Assembly (NCBI RefSeq): GCF_900102815.1
Contig: NZ_FNGF01000001.1
Span: 579,443-643,442, forward strand
DNA: 64,000 bases
Direction: 5' to 3'
Origin: Glycomyces sambucus
GTDB lineage: Bacteria > Actinomycetota > Actinomycetes > Mycobacteriales > Micromonosporaceae
The notes below the pieces were generated by a model that did no database searches, had not been told where the DNA came from, and was given only the letters and a program-made list of their open reading frames with translations. Below are positions 9,087 through 17,696 of the stretch, one piece after another (the first letter of the stretch is position 1; each line of letters starts with the position of its first letter). A program made the translations under genes and the position numbers.

Positions 9087-9113
9087 TTAGCACTCAACAC
9101 CCGAGAGTGCTAA
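9087..9113 (+). promoter_or_regulatory. CIRCE operator (HrcA site)
   Basis: A perfect TTAGCACTC-N9-GAGTGCTAA inverted repeat, the CIRCE element bound by the heat-shock repressor HrcA. It lies 23 bases before the ATG of the small heat-shock gene, between a possible -10 (TAGATT, 9079-9084) and the ribosome site, so repression by promoter blocking is expected. Confidence 0.97.
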
Positions 9114-9136
9114 CGCAGAGGACTAAGGAGACCACC

Positions 9137-9643
9137 ATGATCGTGCGCTACCAGCACCCCTATGCGGCGTTCCGGCAGTTCGACCGCGCCTTCGCCAACC
9201 GCGAGTTCGAGCGCCTGGTGCGCCTCGGCTTCGGCCGGACCGCCGTGCAGTCCACGCTGCGCGCCGACGTCTACACCGAGGGCGAGGACCTGGTCGTCCG
9301 CGCCGCCGTCCCGGGCGTCAGCGCCGAGGACGTGACGGTCGAGCTCGAAGGCCGACGCCTCTCCATCACGGCCGAGCGCGAGGCCCGCGAGGCCGCCGAC
9401 GGCGACCGCTACCTCGTGCGCGGACTCTCGTCCGGTTCGTTCTCCCGCGAGTTCACACTCCCGGCGGGCACCACGGCCGAGCAGGTCAGCGCCGAGGTCG
9501 CCGACGGCATCCTGACCGTGCGGGTCGCGGCGGCGGTCAAGCCCGCCCCCGAGGCCGTGCGGATCGCCGTCAAGGGCGCCGCGCCCGAGATCGAGGCCGA
9601 GGCCGAGGCGAAGGCCGAGGACGCCGAGACCGAGCACAAGTAG
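9137..9643 (+). CDS. Small heat-shock protein, Hsp20/alpha-crystallin family
   Basis: A 168-residue holdase chaperone. The alpha-crystallin domain spans about residues 40-130 (DVYTEGEDLVVRAAVPGV at its start, ITAERE in the middle, FSREFTLPAGT and ADGILTVRV at its end). A short variable arm lies on each side, and the C-terminal tail is Ala/Glu-rich. The start is ATG 9137 with AAGGAG at 9125-9130. An earlier in-frame GTG at 9107 lies inside the CIRCE operator and is rejected. Regulation by HrcA is directly suggested by the perfect CIRCE upstream. A strong hairpin follows the stop. Confidence 0.96.
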   Translation: MIVRYQHPYAAFRQFDRAFANREFERLVRLGFGRTAVQSTLRADVYTEGEDLVVRAAVPGVSAEDVTVELEGRRLSITAEREAREAADGDRYLVRGLSSGSFSREFTLPAGTTAEQVSAEVADGILTVRVAAAVKPAPEAVRIAVKGAAPEIEAEAEAKAEDAETEHK

Positions 9644-9652
9644 ATCGAGTAC

Positions 9653-9688
9653 CGCGAAGGGCCCCGGATCACTCCGGGGCCCTTCGCG
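9653..9688. terminator. Bidirectional terminator between hsp20 and the lyase gene
   Basis: A perfect 16-bp stem (9653-9668 with 9673-9688) with a TCAC loop lies between two convergent genes and probably ends transcription from both sides. Confidence 0.9.
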
Positions 9689-9693
9689 CGCCC

Positions 9694-12339
9694 TCACTCC
9701 GCTTCGGGGGTCCCGAGGCGCATGCCGATGAGGGCGAGGTTCTGGATCGTGGCGAGGCCGCACTGGGCGGCGTCGTTGGTGGACAGCGTGCGCGCCTCGT
9801 CCACCGGGGACAGCACCTCCGGAGGCAGGATGCGCACGGCCCGGAAGGCGTCCTCCCCCATGAACTCGCCGCCCGCGAAGTACGCGCGCCAGGCCCGGTC
9901 GGCCAGCGCGTCGTCGCCGAGCCGGTCCGCCGCGTACGCGGTCAGGCGCGAGTGCGCCTGCTCCAGGTGGACGCCGTCGGGCGCCACACCCAGCTCCGCG
10001 CGCTGGACCTCGGGATCGGCGAGGTAGAGGCGGCAGTACGCCAACCAGGCGTCGCGGAACCCGGGGGCGTCCACGAGCCCGGCGTCGATGAGCGACACGA
10101 GCTCGCTGCACACCTCGACGAGGCCGAACACGGCCGAGAGGTGGGAGACCGAGACGCGGTCGCGCGCGGTGTCGAACCGGCCGGTGTCGAGGTCGTACAG
10201 GGCCTCGCCGGTGAAGAAGCCCTTGGGGAGCGCCCCGATGTCGCGCATGGTCCCGACCAGACGGTCGCGGGAGCGCTCGCTGCCGGTGATCTCCCAGTCC
10301 GCCAGCCAGGTCGCGGCCAGCGCGCTCCAGTCGGTGCCGAGGCCGACGGCGAGCGCGCGGCGCTCGGGCCGGTAGGTGGCCGCGTCGGCGCGGACCTTGC
10401 GCGTCGGGTCGAGGGCGAGGAACGCGGCGTCGGAGTCGCGCAGCTCCAGCATGAGGTCGCGGGTGTGCTCGTCGCCGGTGAGGAAGTAGTGGGCGCGGCG
10501 GTACGCGGGCGTGGAGATGCGCACCTGCTTGGCGCTGCACCCCCAGTGCTGCACGTTGTGCCTGGTGCCCAGGCCCTGCCAGGGTCCGGCGTGGTAGACG
10601 TCGACGTCGCCGGTGTGGCGGGTCATGCGCTCGGCGAGGCGGTAGGCGTCGGCGCGGCCGGTGCGCAGGAACGAGGTCCACAGCCACAGGTCCGGGGAGA
10701 GCTCGGAGTTGTCCCACGCGTAGCCGCCGACGTCGTAGCGCCAGGTGTGGCGGTCGGCGTCGTAGGCGTGCATGACGTCGCCGTAGTTCCAGAACCCGCA
10801 CCAGGAGCGCTGGTCGACCTGGCCCGCGTAGAAGTCGAGGAGGAAGTCGAGGCGGTCCTCCAGGGCGGCGCGGCGCGGGTCGGTGCGGTCGGGCAGGTCC
10901 CAGTCGCCGAGGACGCGGGCCGCGTGCAGGGCCTCGGGTGCGGGGGCGAGCTGGGGGCGCAGGGCCGTGCCGCGGGCGATGCGGGCGAGTTCGGCGACGG
11001 GCGGGGTGGCGGCGAAGGGGGTGACGGTGAGCTCGTGGGTGCGGCCGATGCCGTGGGCGGTGCCGAAGCCGGGTTCGTAGTCCTCGTAGGTGATCTCGAG
11101 GGCGTCGAGCTGGTCGGCGTAGTCCTCCTGGCCGAGGCCGTCGTGGTAGAAGCGCAGGTCCATGGGTTCGGCGTCGGGCGACCAGAGCCAGGTGGTGAGG
11201 GTGGCGGCGTCCGAGTCGGCGCCGCGCACGTCGAGGCCGGTGGGGTGGGACTGCCAGAACCCGGACAGCCCCACGGCGAGTCCGCCTCCGGTGTCGCCGA
11301 GGTAGGCGAGGCCGTCGGCGCGGGTGCCCTGCGCGACGTCGATCCATGGTCTGCCGGGGGCGGTGCGCTTGCGGATGGCGAAGCCGTTGGCGTTGGGCTG
11401 GCGCAGGGTGTAGTCGGACCAGGTGGGGACCCAGCGGGAGAGGCGTGCCACGTCGCGGTCCCATGTGGAGGGATCGGGAGTGGGGCGGCCGTCGAGCTGC
11501 GCGGCGCGGACTTCGGCGCCGGGGTCGCGGCGCAGGCCGGTGAGGCCGCGCACGGCTTCGCGGAGGAACCCGCCCTCGGCGCCCGCGATGCGGACGTGGC
11601 GGTCGTGCGGGGCCGCGCGCAGGGGCACGGTGAACCGCAGGCCGAGGGAGGAGAGGAAGTCGCGGTCGGGGTCGCCGTCCCAGACGAAGGAGTGGACGAC
11701 CCGGAAGGTCGCGGCTCCGGCGGCGAACACGAGGCGCACGGTGAACGGCAGCCATTCTCGGCCGTCCGGTTCGATGTGGACGCCGGTGACGCGCACGACG
11801 GCGCGCAGGGGGCCGACCTGCTCGACCTCGCAGCCGCGGACGTGCCCGGCGGCGTGGACGCGGCCGGGGACGTCGGGTTCGGGGCGGTCCTGGCGGCTGG
11901 AGACGAGGCGGCCGGAGGAGGCGACCTCGGCACCGCCGACGAGGATCGAGCGGACGAGGTCGGTGCCGTTGCGGGACAGGACGATGCGGGCCGCGCCGGT
12001 GTCGACTTCCACGGTGTCGGGGTGCTCGGTGACGCGGACGCGGGTCGCGGGGGCCGGGCCGGTGCCGCGCACGACCCGGTAGCCGTCGGCGGGTTCGCTC
12101 GCGCCGAGGGCGACCCCGGCCCACTTGACGCTGCCGTCGGGCCAGGCGGCGAGGCGCCAGGTCTGGGCGGGCACGGGCGCGCCGGAGGCGTCGAGGACCG
12201 CCAGGTCGGCGGGGTCGGTCACGGTGCCCGGTGTGAACGGGACGCCGCAGGTGACGCCCGCCAGCGCGAGGTCGGGCAGGGCGTCGTCGAGCCAGCGCAG
12301 GGGGACGTCGACGGGATTCGTGTTCGGCGTGGTGGTCAT
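9694..12339 (-). CDS. PcRGLX-like exo-rhamnogalacturonan lyase (PL26 type)
   Basis: An 881-residue protein that fits the exo-acting rhamnogalacturonan lyase family related to Penicillium PcRGLX (PL26): an N-terminal RIFT-barrel part (GVTCGVPFTPGTV, WPDGSVKWAGVALG), a central beta-sandwich, and a C-terminal alpha/alpha toroid. The enzymes release unsaturated disaccharides from the rhamnogalacturonan I backbone by beta-elimination. There is no signal peptide, so it should act in the cytosol on imported oligosaccharides. Last gene of the minus-strand operon. The start at 12339 overlaps the stop of the preceding small coding fragment (ATGA). The assignment rests on remembered family features and operon context. 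Confidence 0.82.
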   Translation of the reverse strand: MTTTPNTNPVDVPLRWLDDALPDLALAGVTCGVPFTPGTVTDPADLAVLDASGAPVPAQTWRLAAWPDGSVKWAGVALGASEPADGYRVVRGTGPAPATRVRVTEHPDTVEVDTGAARIVLSRNGTDLVRSILVGGAEVASSGRLVSSRQDRPEPDVPGRVHAAGHVRGCEVEQVGPLRAVVRVTGVHIEPDGREWLPFTVRLVFAAGAATFRVVHSFVWDGDPDRDFLSSLGLRFTVPLRAAPHDRHVRIAGAEGGFLREAVRGLTGLRRDPGAEVRAAQLDGRPTPDPSTWDRDVARLSRWVPTWSDYTLRQPNANGFAIRKRTAPGRPWIDVAQGTRADGLAYLGDTGGGLAVGLSGFWQSHPTGLDVRGADSDAATLTTWLWSPDAEPMDLRFYHDGLGQEDYADQLDALEITYEDYEPGFGTAHGIGRTHELTVTPFAATPPVAELARIARGTALRPQLAPAPEALHAARVLGDWDLPDRTDPRRAALEDRLDFLLDFYAGQVDQRSWCGFWNYGDVMHAYDADRHTWRYDVGGYAWDNSELSPDLWLWTSFLRTGRADAYRLAERMTRHTGDVDVYHAGPWQGLGTRHNVQHWGCSAKQVRISTPAYRRAHYFLTGDEHTRDLMLELRDSDAAFLALDPTRKVRADAATYRPERRALAVGLGTDWSALAATWLADWEITGSERSRDRLVGTMRDIGALPKGFFTGEALYDLDTGRFDTARDRVSVSHLSAVFGLVEVCSELVSLIDAGLVDAPGFRDAWLAYCRLYLADPEVQRAELGVAPDGVHLEQAHSRLTAYAADRLGDDALADRAWRAYFAGGEFMGEDAFRAVRILPPEVLSPVDEARTLSTNDAAQCGLATIQNLALIGMRLGTPEAE

Positions 12340-12488
12340 GGCAGCGCGGTCACCTCGGGGTCGCGGTAGTGGGAGACGAGCGGGAACGTCTGGCGGCATT
12401 CGATGCGGCCCAAGCCGAGCGGGCCATGGAACGTGAAGCGGGTGAGGCCGTCGACTTCGAACGACCCCTCCGGGCCGCGTTTGACGAC
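12336..12488 (-). CDS. Orphan coding fragment between acetylesterase and lyase
   Basis: About 50 codons, reading VVKRGPEGSFEVDGL, then RFTFHGPLGLGRIECRQ, then SHYRDPEVTALP and a TGA. Almost every third base is G or C, as in real genes here, and the stop overlaps the lyase ATG in an ATGA, the usual coupling in this operon. There is no ATG, GTG or TTG where this coding signal begins. The only in-frame start is a GTG at 12584 inside the acetylesterase gene, which would give 82 residues. It could be a very small protein, the 3' remnant of a deleted gene, or a C-terminal piece lost from a neighbour. I recognise no family. Confidence 0.45.
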   Translation of the reverse strand, partial: VVKRGPEGSFEVDGLTRFTFHGPLGLGRIECRQTFPLVSHYRDPEVTALP

Positions 12489-12504
12489 GTGGGGCGGTAG
12501 GCGG

Positions 12505-13209
12505 TCACGGCTGCAAGGTCCACTTGCCGAGGGGCGCGAGGTCGGCGCCGACGCCGCGGATCGCGTCGAGCCGTTCGGCCACAAAGCGGGCGACGGCCGC
12601 GGCGCCCGCGGTCGTGTAGTGGGTGTTGTCGTTCGCGAGGGCCGCGTCGACCAGGATGCCGCGCGCGGCGGCGGCGCCGTGGACGAACAGCGCGGCCGAG
12701 CCGGCCTCGCCGAGGTACGTGTAGAGCCAGCGGGTGAAGGCGTTGAGGTCGATGACCGGCACGTCGAGTTCGCGGCTGAGCGCGCGTACGGCGTCCGGGT
12801 AGGGTCCGTGCGAGTACCGCAGGGCCCCTTCGTCGTCGAAGAGGCGGCGCTCGACGCTCGTGGCGAGGACCGGGCGCGCCCCGGCGGCGCGGGTCTCGGC
12901 GGTGTACACGGCGAGGCGGTCGCGGTAGCCGCCCGCGGCGGCGAGGTCCACGGGCTCCTTCTGGTCGTTGTGCCCGAACTGGATCACGACGGTGTCGCCG
13001 GGTCGCAGCTCGGCGGCGATGCGGTCCCAGTGGCCCTCGTCGCGGAACGACCGGGTGGTGGCGCCGCCGACCGCGCGGTTGGCTACGGCTTCGGCGGTGA
13101 ACCGGCGCAGTTCGTCGCCCCAGCCCAGGAGCGGCAGGTCGGGGCGGCCCGCGGTGGCGCCCCCGTCGGTGGGGGCGACGGTGGAGTCGCCGGCGAGGTG
13201 GATCGTCAT
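12505..13209 (-). CDS. Rhamnogalacturonan acetylesterase (SGNH hydrolase)
   Basis: A 234-residue SGNH/GDSL esterase of the RGAE family (Bacillus YesT type), removing acetyl groups from rhamnogalacturonan oligosaccharides. Catalytic residues are visible: Ser9 in AGDSTVAP, the GHND oxyanion block at 79-82, and Asp194/His197 in DNTHYT. Length matches the family. There is no signal peptide, so it acts inside the cell, in line with the lyase. Its ATG shares one base with the upstream permease stop (TGATG), showing translational coupling within the operon. Confidence 0.92.
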   Translation of the reverse strand: MTIHLAGDSTVAPTDGGATAGRPDLPLLGWGDELRRFTAEAVANRAVGGATTRSFRDEGHWDRIAAELRPGDTVVIQFGHNDQKEPVDLAAAGGYRDRLAVYTAETRAAGARPVLATSVERRLFDDEGALRYSHGPYPDAVRALSRELDVPVIDLNAFTRWLYTYLGEAGSAALFVHGAAAARGILVDAALANDNTHYTTAGAAAVARFVAERLDAIRGVGADLAPLGKWTLQP

Positions 13210-14090
13210 CAGCCCTTCACACTCCCGATGAGCATGCCCTTCGCGAAGTGCTTCTGGAGGAACGGGTACGCCAGGAGCACCGGGATGGTCGCGATGACGA
13301 CCACCGCGAACTTGATGCCCTGGGCGGGCGGCGGCACGTCGGTCGCCATCTCGTCCGCCGAGAGCGAGGCGGCGGCGGTGACCTGCCGCAGGATCATCTG
13401 GAGCGTCCACTTGCTGGTGTCGCTGAGGTAGAGGAGCGGCGAGAGGTAGTCGTTCCAGATGCCGACGGCGTAGAACAGCGCGAACGTGGCGAGTACGGGC
13501 TTGGACAGCGGCAGGACCACGTGGCGGAGCACCTGGAGCTCGTTGGCGCCGTCGATCTTCGCGGACTCCTCCAGCTCCGGCGGGAGCTGCTGGAAGAAGT
13601 TCTTGATGATGATGAGGCTGAACGGGTTGATCGCCATGGGCAGGATGAGCGCCCAGTAGGTGTCGAGCAGGCCGAGGTCCTTGACCACGAGGAAGGTCGG
13701 GATCATGCCGGCGCTGAAGACCATCGTGAAGACGACCAGGGCGAGCACGGTGCGGCGCCCGGGGAGGTCGGCCTTCGCGAGCGGGTACGCCATGAGCGCG
13801 GTCAGGCCGAGCTGGACGAGCGTGCCGACGAAGGTGACGACGACGGTGGTGGCGAAGGCCCGCACGAACACGTCCGAGGACAGGATCGAGCGGTACGAGC
13901 TCGTGGTGATCTCCTCGGGCCACAGGAAGAACGGCCGGGTGGTGATCTCCAGTTCGGTGGCGAAGGACCCGGCGAGGACGTACAGGAACGGCAGGATCGC
14001 GAGCAGGCCTACCCCGGTGAGGAGCGCGACGTTGAGGACGTCGAACGCGCGGCCCGCGCGGGTGTTGAACCGCTGGTGGGAGGTGGACAT
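13209..14090 (-). CDS. Carbohydrate ABC transporter permease (LplC/YesQ type)
   Basis: A 293-residue inner-membrane permease of the CUT1 sugar ABC class with six predicted helices and the ATPase-docking EAA loop ELEESAKIDGANELQVLRH (about residues 185-205). It pairs with the permease encoded just upstream and the lipoprotein at 15128-16654 to import rhamnogalacturonan-derived oligosaccharides. No ATPase gene is in the operon, so a shared MsmX/MsiK-type ATPase elsewhere is expected. Start and stop overlap the neighbouring genes by one to four bases. Confidence 0.93.
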   Translation of the reverse strand: MSTSHQRFNTRAGRAFDVLNVALLTGVGLLAILPFLYVLAGSFATELEITTRPFFLWPEEITTSSYRSILSSDVFVRAFATTVVVTFVGTLVQLGLTALMAYPLAKADLPGRRTVLALVVFTMVFSAGMIPTFLVVKDLGLLDTYWALILPMAINPFSLIIIKNFFQQLPPELEESAKIDGANELQVLRHVVLPLSKPVLATFALFYAVGIWNDYLSPLLYLSDTSKWTLQMILRQVTAAASLSADEMATDVPPPAQGIKFAVVVIATIPVLLAYPFLQKHFAKGMLIGSVKG

Positions 14091-15052
14091 CAGAAGATCC
14101 CCTGCTGGTTGAAGCGCTTGGCGAGCCAGTTGGTGCCGAAGATGAGCACGAGGCCGACGAGGGCCTTGAACAGGCCGACGGCCGTGGAGTAGCTGTAGGC
14201 GCCCTGCTCGATGCCGGCGAAGTAGACGTACGTGTCGAACACGTCGGCCACGGTCCGGTTGAGCGAGTTCGACATCAGGTAGATCTGCTCGAAGCCGGTG
14301 TTCAGGATCTGTCCGGTGTGGAGGATGAGCAGGACCACGATCGTGGGCATGATCGAGGGGATGGTGATGTTCCGGACCCGCTGCCAGCGCCCGGCCCCGT
14401 CGATGACCGCGGCCTCGTACTGCTCCTGGTCGACCCCGGCGAGGGCCGCGAGGAAGATGATCGTGCCCCAGCCGGTGTCCTTCCAGACCATCTGCATGAG
14501 GATGAGCGGGCGGAACCAGTCGGGGTCGGCGAGCATGTTCGCGTCGGTGCCGAACAGGTCGGAGAGGAACGTCCACAGGGGGCCGGTGCCGATCGCGAAG
14601 AGCAGCGCGGTGATCGAGACGACGACGGTCCACGACAGGAAGTGCGGGATGTAGACGAGGGTCTGCACCGTGCGCTTGAGGATCTGGAGCCGCAGTTCGT
14701 TGAGCAGCAGCGCGAGCACGATGGTGAGCGGGAAGGCGATGAACAGGCTGAGGGCGGCCACGATGAGCGTGTTCGCGAGGAGCCGGGTGAAGTCGGGGTT
14801 GGACAGGAACGCCTGGAAGTGGTCGAGGCCGACCCATTCGCTGCCGTCGATGCCGAGGAAGGGGATGTAGTTCTTGAACGCGATCCGGGCCCCGTACATG
14901 GGCCAGAAGCGGAACAGCGCGAAGTAGAGGGCGCCGGGGAGCATGAGCAGGAGCAGCCAGCGGTAGCGCACCGCGTCGCGGCGCAGGCGCTGCGGGCGCG
15001 AGCGGGGCCGCGGGCGCGGGGGCTCGGGGTCGGCCGCGAGTGCGGTCGTCAT
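14090..15052 (-). CDS. Sugar ABC transporter permease (LplB/YesP type)
   Basis: A 320-residue CUT1-type permease. After a basic, proline/arginine-rich cytoplasmic N terminus it has six membrane helices (first at about 30-52, LLLLMLPGALYFALF). The EAA loop is EQYEAAVIDGAGRWQRVRN at about residues 206-224. It is the first permease of the rhamnogalacturonan-oligosaccharide importer. The TGA stop and the ATG of the next permease share one base (TGATG). An intergenic gap of 75 bases separates it from the binding-protein gene, which is normal for a highly expressed binding protein. Confidence 0.93.
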   Translation of the reverse strand: MTTALAADPEPPRPRPRSRPQRLRRDAVRYRWLLLLMLPGALYFALFRFWPMYGARIAFKNYIPFLGIDGSEWVGLDHFQAFLSNPDFTRLLANTLIVAALSLFIAFPLTIVLALLLNELRLQILKRTVQTLVYIPHFLSWTVVVSITALLFAIGTGPLWTFLSDLFGTDANMLADPDWFRPLILMQMVWKDTGWGTIIFLAALAGVDQEQYEAAVIDGAGRWQRVRNITIPSIMPTIVVLLILHTGQILNTGFEQIYLMSNSLNRTVADVFDTYVYFAGIEQGAYSYSTAVGLFKALVGLVLIFGTNWLAKRFNQQGIF

Positions 15053-15127
15053 CGCAGTCTCCTTGGGGGGCTTGAGGGGTGGGGGCCAGGGGCGGGGCCG
15101 GCCGCGGTGGGGCCGGCCCCGCGCGGG

Positions 15128-16654
15128 TCAGTTCAGGTCGGCGTACAGGTCGTTCATCTCCTCGACGACCTGGTCGCCGCCGCTGGACCGCCACGTCTCG
15201 ATGGCCGCCTGGAGTCCGGCGTCGTCGATCTGCCCGGCGATGTACTGGATGCGGGCGTCGGCGATGATCGTGTCGAGCTGGGCCCCGCTGGTGGTGTAGG
15301 TCGGGGACACGAGCGCGGCCGCCGGGTTGTAGACCGCGTTGGCGACGTCCTCGGCCTGGAGGTCGAGCCGGAGCTGGTTGAGCGCCTGGTCGAACTCGGT
15401 CTCCTGCTGGATCGGGTAGGCGTTGTACCCGGCGAGGTTGGTGCCGAGCTGCGCCCAGGCGCCCGTGACCTGGTCGGTGAAGTCCTGCTTCGCGGGGTCG
15501 AAGACGGCCTCGCCGTCGACGACCGAGTAGTTGTCCCCTTCGATGCCGTGGTTCATGAGGTTCTGCGCCTCGGTGGTGTTCAGCTCGTTGAGCGCGGTGA
15601 GCACCTGCTCGAGCTGGTCCTCGTTCTGGACGCCCGAGCGCGGGATCGCGAGGAACCCGGAGTACCCGGCGGTCGGCAGCGCGTAGGTGCCGTTCGGGCC
15701 GTCGAGCTGGCCGACCAGCGCGACGTACCGGTCGTAGGTCTCGGGGTCCTGCTCCTTGAACAGCTTGGCGAGCTCGACCGCGCGGGACTGCACGTCGATG
15801 ATGATGCCGCCCTTGCCGTTGAGGAAGGGCTCGTTCCAGGTGGCCGGGTCCATGGTGGCGTAGTCGGGGTTGACGTAGCCGCCCGAGACCAGGTCGCGCT
15901 CGTACTGGAGCGCCTGGAGCCATTCGTCGGAGGTGAACGCGGGGGCGAGTTCGCCGCCCTCGTCGCGCCACAGGTTGCCGGCGCCGTACCAGGTCTCGAT
16001 GGCGTCGTAGGGGCTGCCGTTGCCGATGCCGCTCCAGGCCGGGTTGATGAGGCCGTAGGTGTCGTCCTGGCCGTTGCCGTCGGGGTCGTCCTCGGTGAAG
16101 GCGCGGGCGATCTCGGCGAGGTCGGCGGTGGTCTCGGGCGCGGCCAGGCCGAGGTTGTCGAGCCAGTCCTGGCGCAGGATCACGCTGGTGCGGATGACGT
16201 CGCGCGCCCGGTAGACGCCGTAGACCTTGCCGTTGACGCTGGACGCCTCCTGGACCTGCGCGTTCTCGGTGACGAGGTTCGGGTAGTCGCCGGAGGCGAG
16301 GTGGTCGGTGAGGTCCCAGAAGCCGCCGGCCTCGGCGGTCTGGACGAAGGACTGGTCCTTGCCCTGGATGACCATGACGTCGGGGATGTCGTCCCCGGCG
16401 AGGACCGTGTTGGTCTTGCTGCCGTAGTCGGTGTTGGGGACCCACTGGACGCTGAGGTCGAGTCCGGCGAGTTCGCTGAGCGCCTCGTCGATCGGGTCGT
16501 CCTCCTCCGGCGGGACCGCGGAGAAGAAGGGCGCCATGATGGTCAGCGACTCCAGCGGCTCGCCGGAGCCTTCGCCGCCGTCGGAGCACGCGGCGGTCAG
16601 TGCGAGGCTCGCCGCGGCGGCCAGCGCCAGGGGTATGCGCTTGCTTTCGAACAT
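15128..16654 (-). CDS. Extracellular sugar-binding lipoprotein (LplA/YtcQ family)
   Basis: A 508-residue solute-binding lipoprotein. A signal peptide ends in a lipobox LTAAC, with the lipidated Cys23 followed by a Ser/Gly/Asp linker. The mature part fits the family 1 oligosaccharide-binding proteins that accompany LplB/LplC permeases. It should capture pectin-derived oligosaccharides at the outer face of the membrane. The ribosome site AAAGGA lies 7 bases before the ATG. It is the second gene of the operon after the DUF624 protein, and the C-terminal EMNDLYADLN is typical of the group. Confidence 0.93.
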   Translation of the reverse strand: MFESKRIPLALAAAASLALTAACSDGGEGSGEPLESLTIMAPFFSAVPPEEDDPIDEALSELAGLDLSVQWVPNTDYGSKTNTVLAGDDIPDVMVIQGKDQSFVQTAEAGGFWDLTDHLASGDYPNLVTENAQVQEASSVNGKVYGVYRARDVIRTSVILRQDWLDNLGLAAPETTADLAEIARAFTEDDPDGNGQDDTYGLINPAWSGIGNGSPYDAIETWYGAGNLWRDEGGELAPAFTSDEWLQALQYERDLVSGGYVNPDYATMDPATWNEPFLNGKGGIIIDVQSRAVELAKLFKEQDPETYDRYVALVGQLDGPNGTYALPTAGYSGFLAIPRSGVQNEDQLEQVLTALNELNTTEAQNLMNHGIEGDNYSVVDGEAVFDPAKQDFTDQVTGAWAQLGTNLAGYNAYPIQQETEFDQALNQLRLDLQAEDVANAVYNPAAALVSPTYTTSGAQLDTIIADARIQYIAGQIDDAGLQAAIETWRSSGGDQVVEEMNDLYADLN

Positions 16655-16711
16655 GGGGGTCCTTTCGGAAGGGGATTTCGGTGGTCGGTCCGCCGGCGCC
16701 GGCAGCGGAGG

Positions 16712-17362
16712 TCAGGCCGGGAGGTTCCGGTCGTTGGCGGCGAAGAAGGAGAGGCACAGCGCGGTGCACAGGTGGATCCACACGCCGATCGAGAGCACCG
16801 GCGCCAGCCCGGGCACGAGTCCCGTGACGGCCGCGACGAGCGCGGTGGTGGCGATGAGGAGGAGCGGCGCGCCGGGGAACCTGGTGAGGAACGCCCAGGA
16901 CAGGCGCAGGCACCGGCCGCGGCGCAGGTCGTAGTGGGCGTCCATGGCCACCGCGATGAGCAGGTGCGCGAGGCAGACCGCGCCGGCCGCGGCGAGGGCG
17001 GCCTGGAGCCAGCGGGTCTCGGCGGCGGCGAGGTTCCAGCCCAGGAGGGCGAGCGCGACCGCGGAGGGCGCCGCGAGGAGGTTGGCGTGGACGAAGCGGC
17101 GCCGCCACCGGGAGGCGAATTCGCGCACGAGGCGCTGCGTGTCGCCGCGCAGGCGGGTCCGGCTGCACGCGGCGGCGGCCGCGAGCGCGGGGGCCCAGCC
17201 GAGGACGATCCCGCCCGCCAGGGTGAAGGCGATCACGAGGAGGTTGAGCGCGCCGACGAACGCTATGGCGTCGAGGCGGCCGTACCAGCGCTCGGTCCGC
17301 GAGCCGTCGCGGGCCGTCCGCTCGGGCGCCGCCGGACCGCGAGGGGTGTCCAGTGTCGTCAT
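16712..17362 (-). CDS. DUF624 (YesL-like) membrane protein
   Basis: A 216-residue membrane protein with about five hydrophobic helices (from IAFVGALNLLVIAFTLAGGI onward). It corresponds to Bacillus YesL (DUF624), a protein regularly encoded with CUT1 importers for pectin and other plant oligosaccharides; its role is unknown, perhaps helping transporter assembly. It is the first gene of the operon. ATG 17362 is chosen because GGAG lies 8 bases upstream; longer starts run into the operator region. The LacI-type site at 17458-17473 lies about 95 bases before it. Confidence 0.83.
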   Translation of the reverse strand: MTTLDTPRGPAAPERTARDGSRTERWYGRLDAIAFVGALNLLVIAFTLAGGIVLGWAPALAAAAACSRTRLRGDTQRLVREFASRWRRRFVHANLLAAPSAVALALLGWNLAAAETRWLQAALAAAGAVCLAHLLIAVAMDAHYDLRRGRCLRLSWAFLTRFPGAPLLLIATTALVAAVTGLVPGLAPVLSIGVWIHLCTALCLSFFAANDRNLPA

Positions 17363-17457
17363 GCGCGTGCTCCACATCTCCATCGATGCGCTCGGGCGGC
17401 CGTCGCAGGTTCGCCCGAAAGGGGTGCCGCCGGAGGGCGGCGCGAGGGTCCAACAGT

Positions 17458-17473
17458 TTTGAAAGGATTCAAA
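17458..17473 (-). promoter_or_regulatory. LacI-type operator, site 1
   Basis: A perfect inverted repeat TTTGAA-AGGA-TTCAAA, the shape of LacI-family operators. It lies about 95 bases before the first gene of the rhamnogalacturonan operon. A second site with the same half-sites and spacing is at 17697-17710. No LacI gene is present in the window. Confidence 0.6.
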
Positions 17474-17696
17474 CGTGATTGACACAATAGTTAACGATCA
17501 CCCTCCCGTCAACACGGGACGCGAGGCGATGTCAGGGGCCCATGACCAGGGAGTAATCGGACGAATGCGGCACGCGAGCGGCGGTGAGCCGGAGTCCATC
17601 GCGGACTGACGCGATTGTCGTTGCAGTGCAGCAGAGCACCAGGTCAGGAGTCCTCAAGGGACGGCATGGCTTCGAAGCAGGTCGATGGCCGCGTCA

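Noticed and set aside
9107..9136. GTG start 10 codons earlier for the small heat-shock protein
   Set aside because: It lies inside the CIRCE operator; ATG 9137 has a good AAGGAG.
13209..17453. A 1414-codon open frame on the minus strand across the permease, binding-protein and DUF624 genes
   Set aside because: Only its last 293 codons look like a protein (the permease). The rest is Arg/Pro/Ala/His-rich out-of-frame translation of the real genes at 14090-17362.
17474..17500. GTGAT-N17-ATCAC as a second regulator site near the pectin operon
   Set aside because: Only 5-bp arms with a 17-base spacer, likely to arise by chance; kept only as a note in the region entry.
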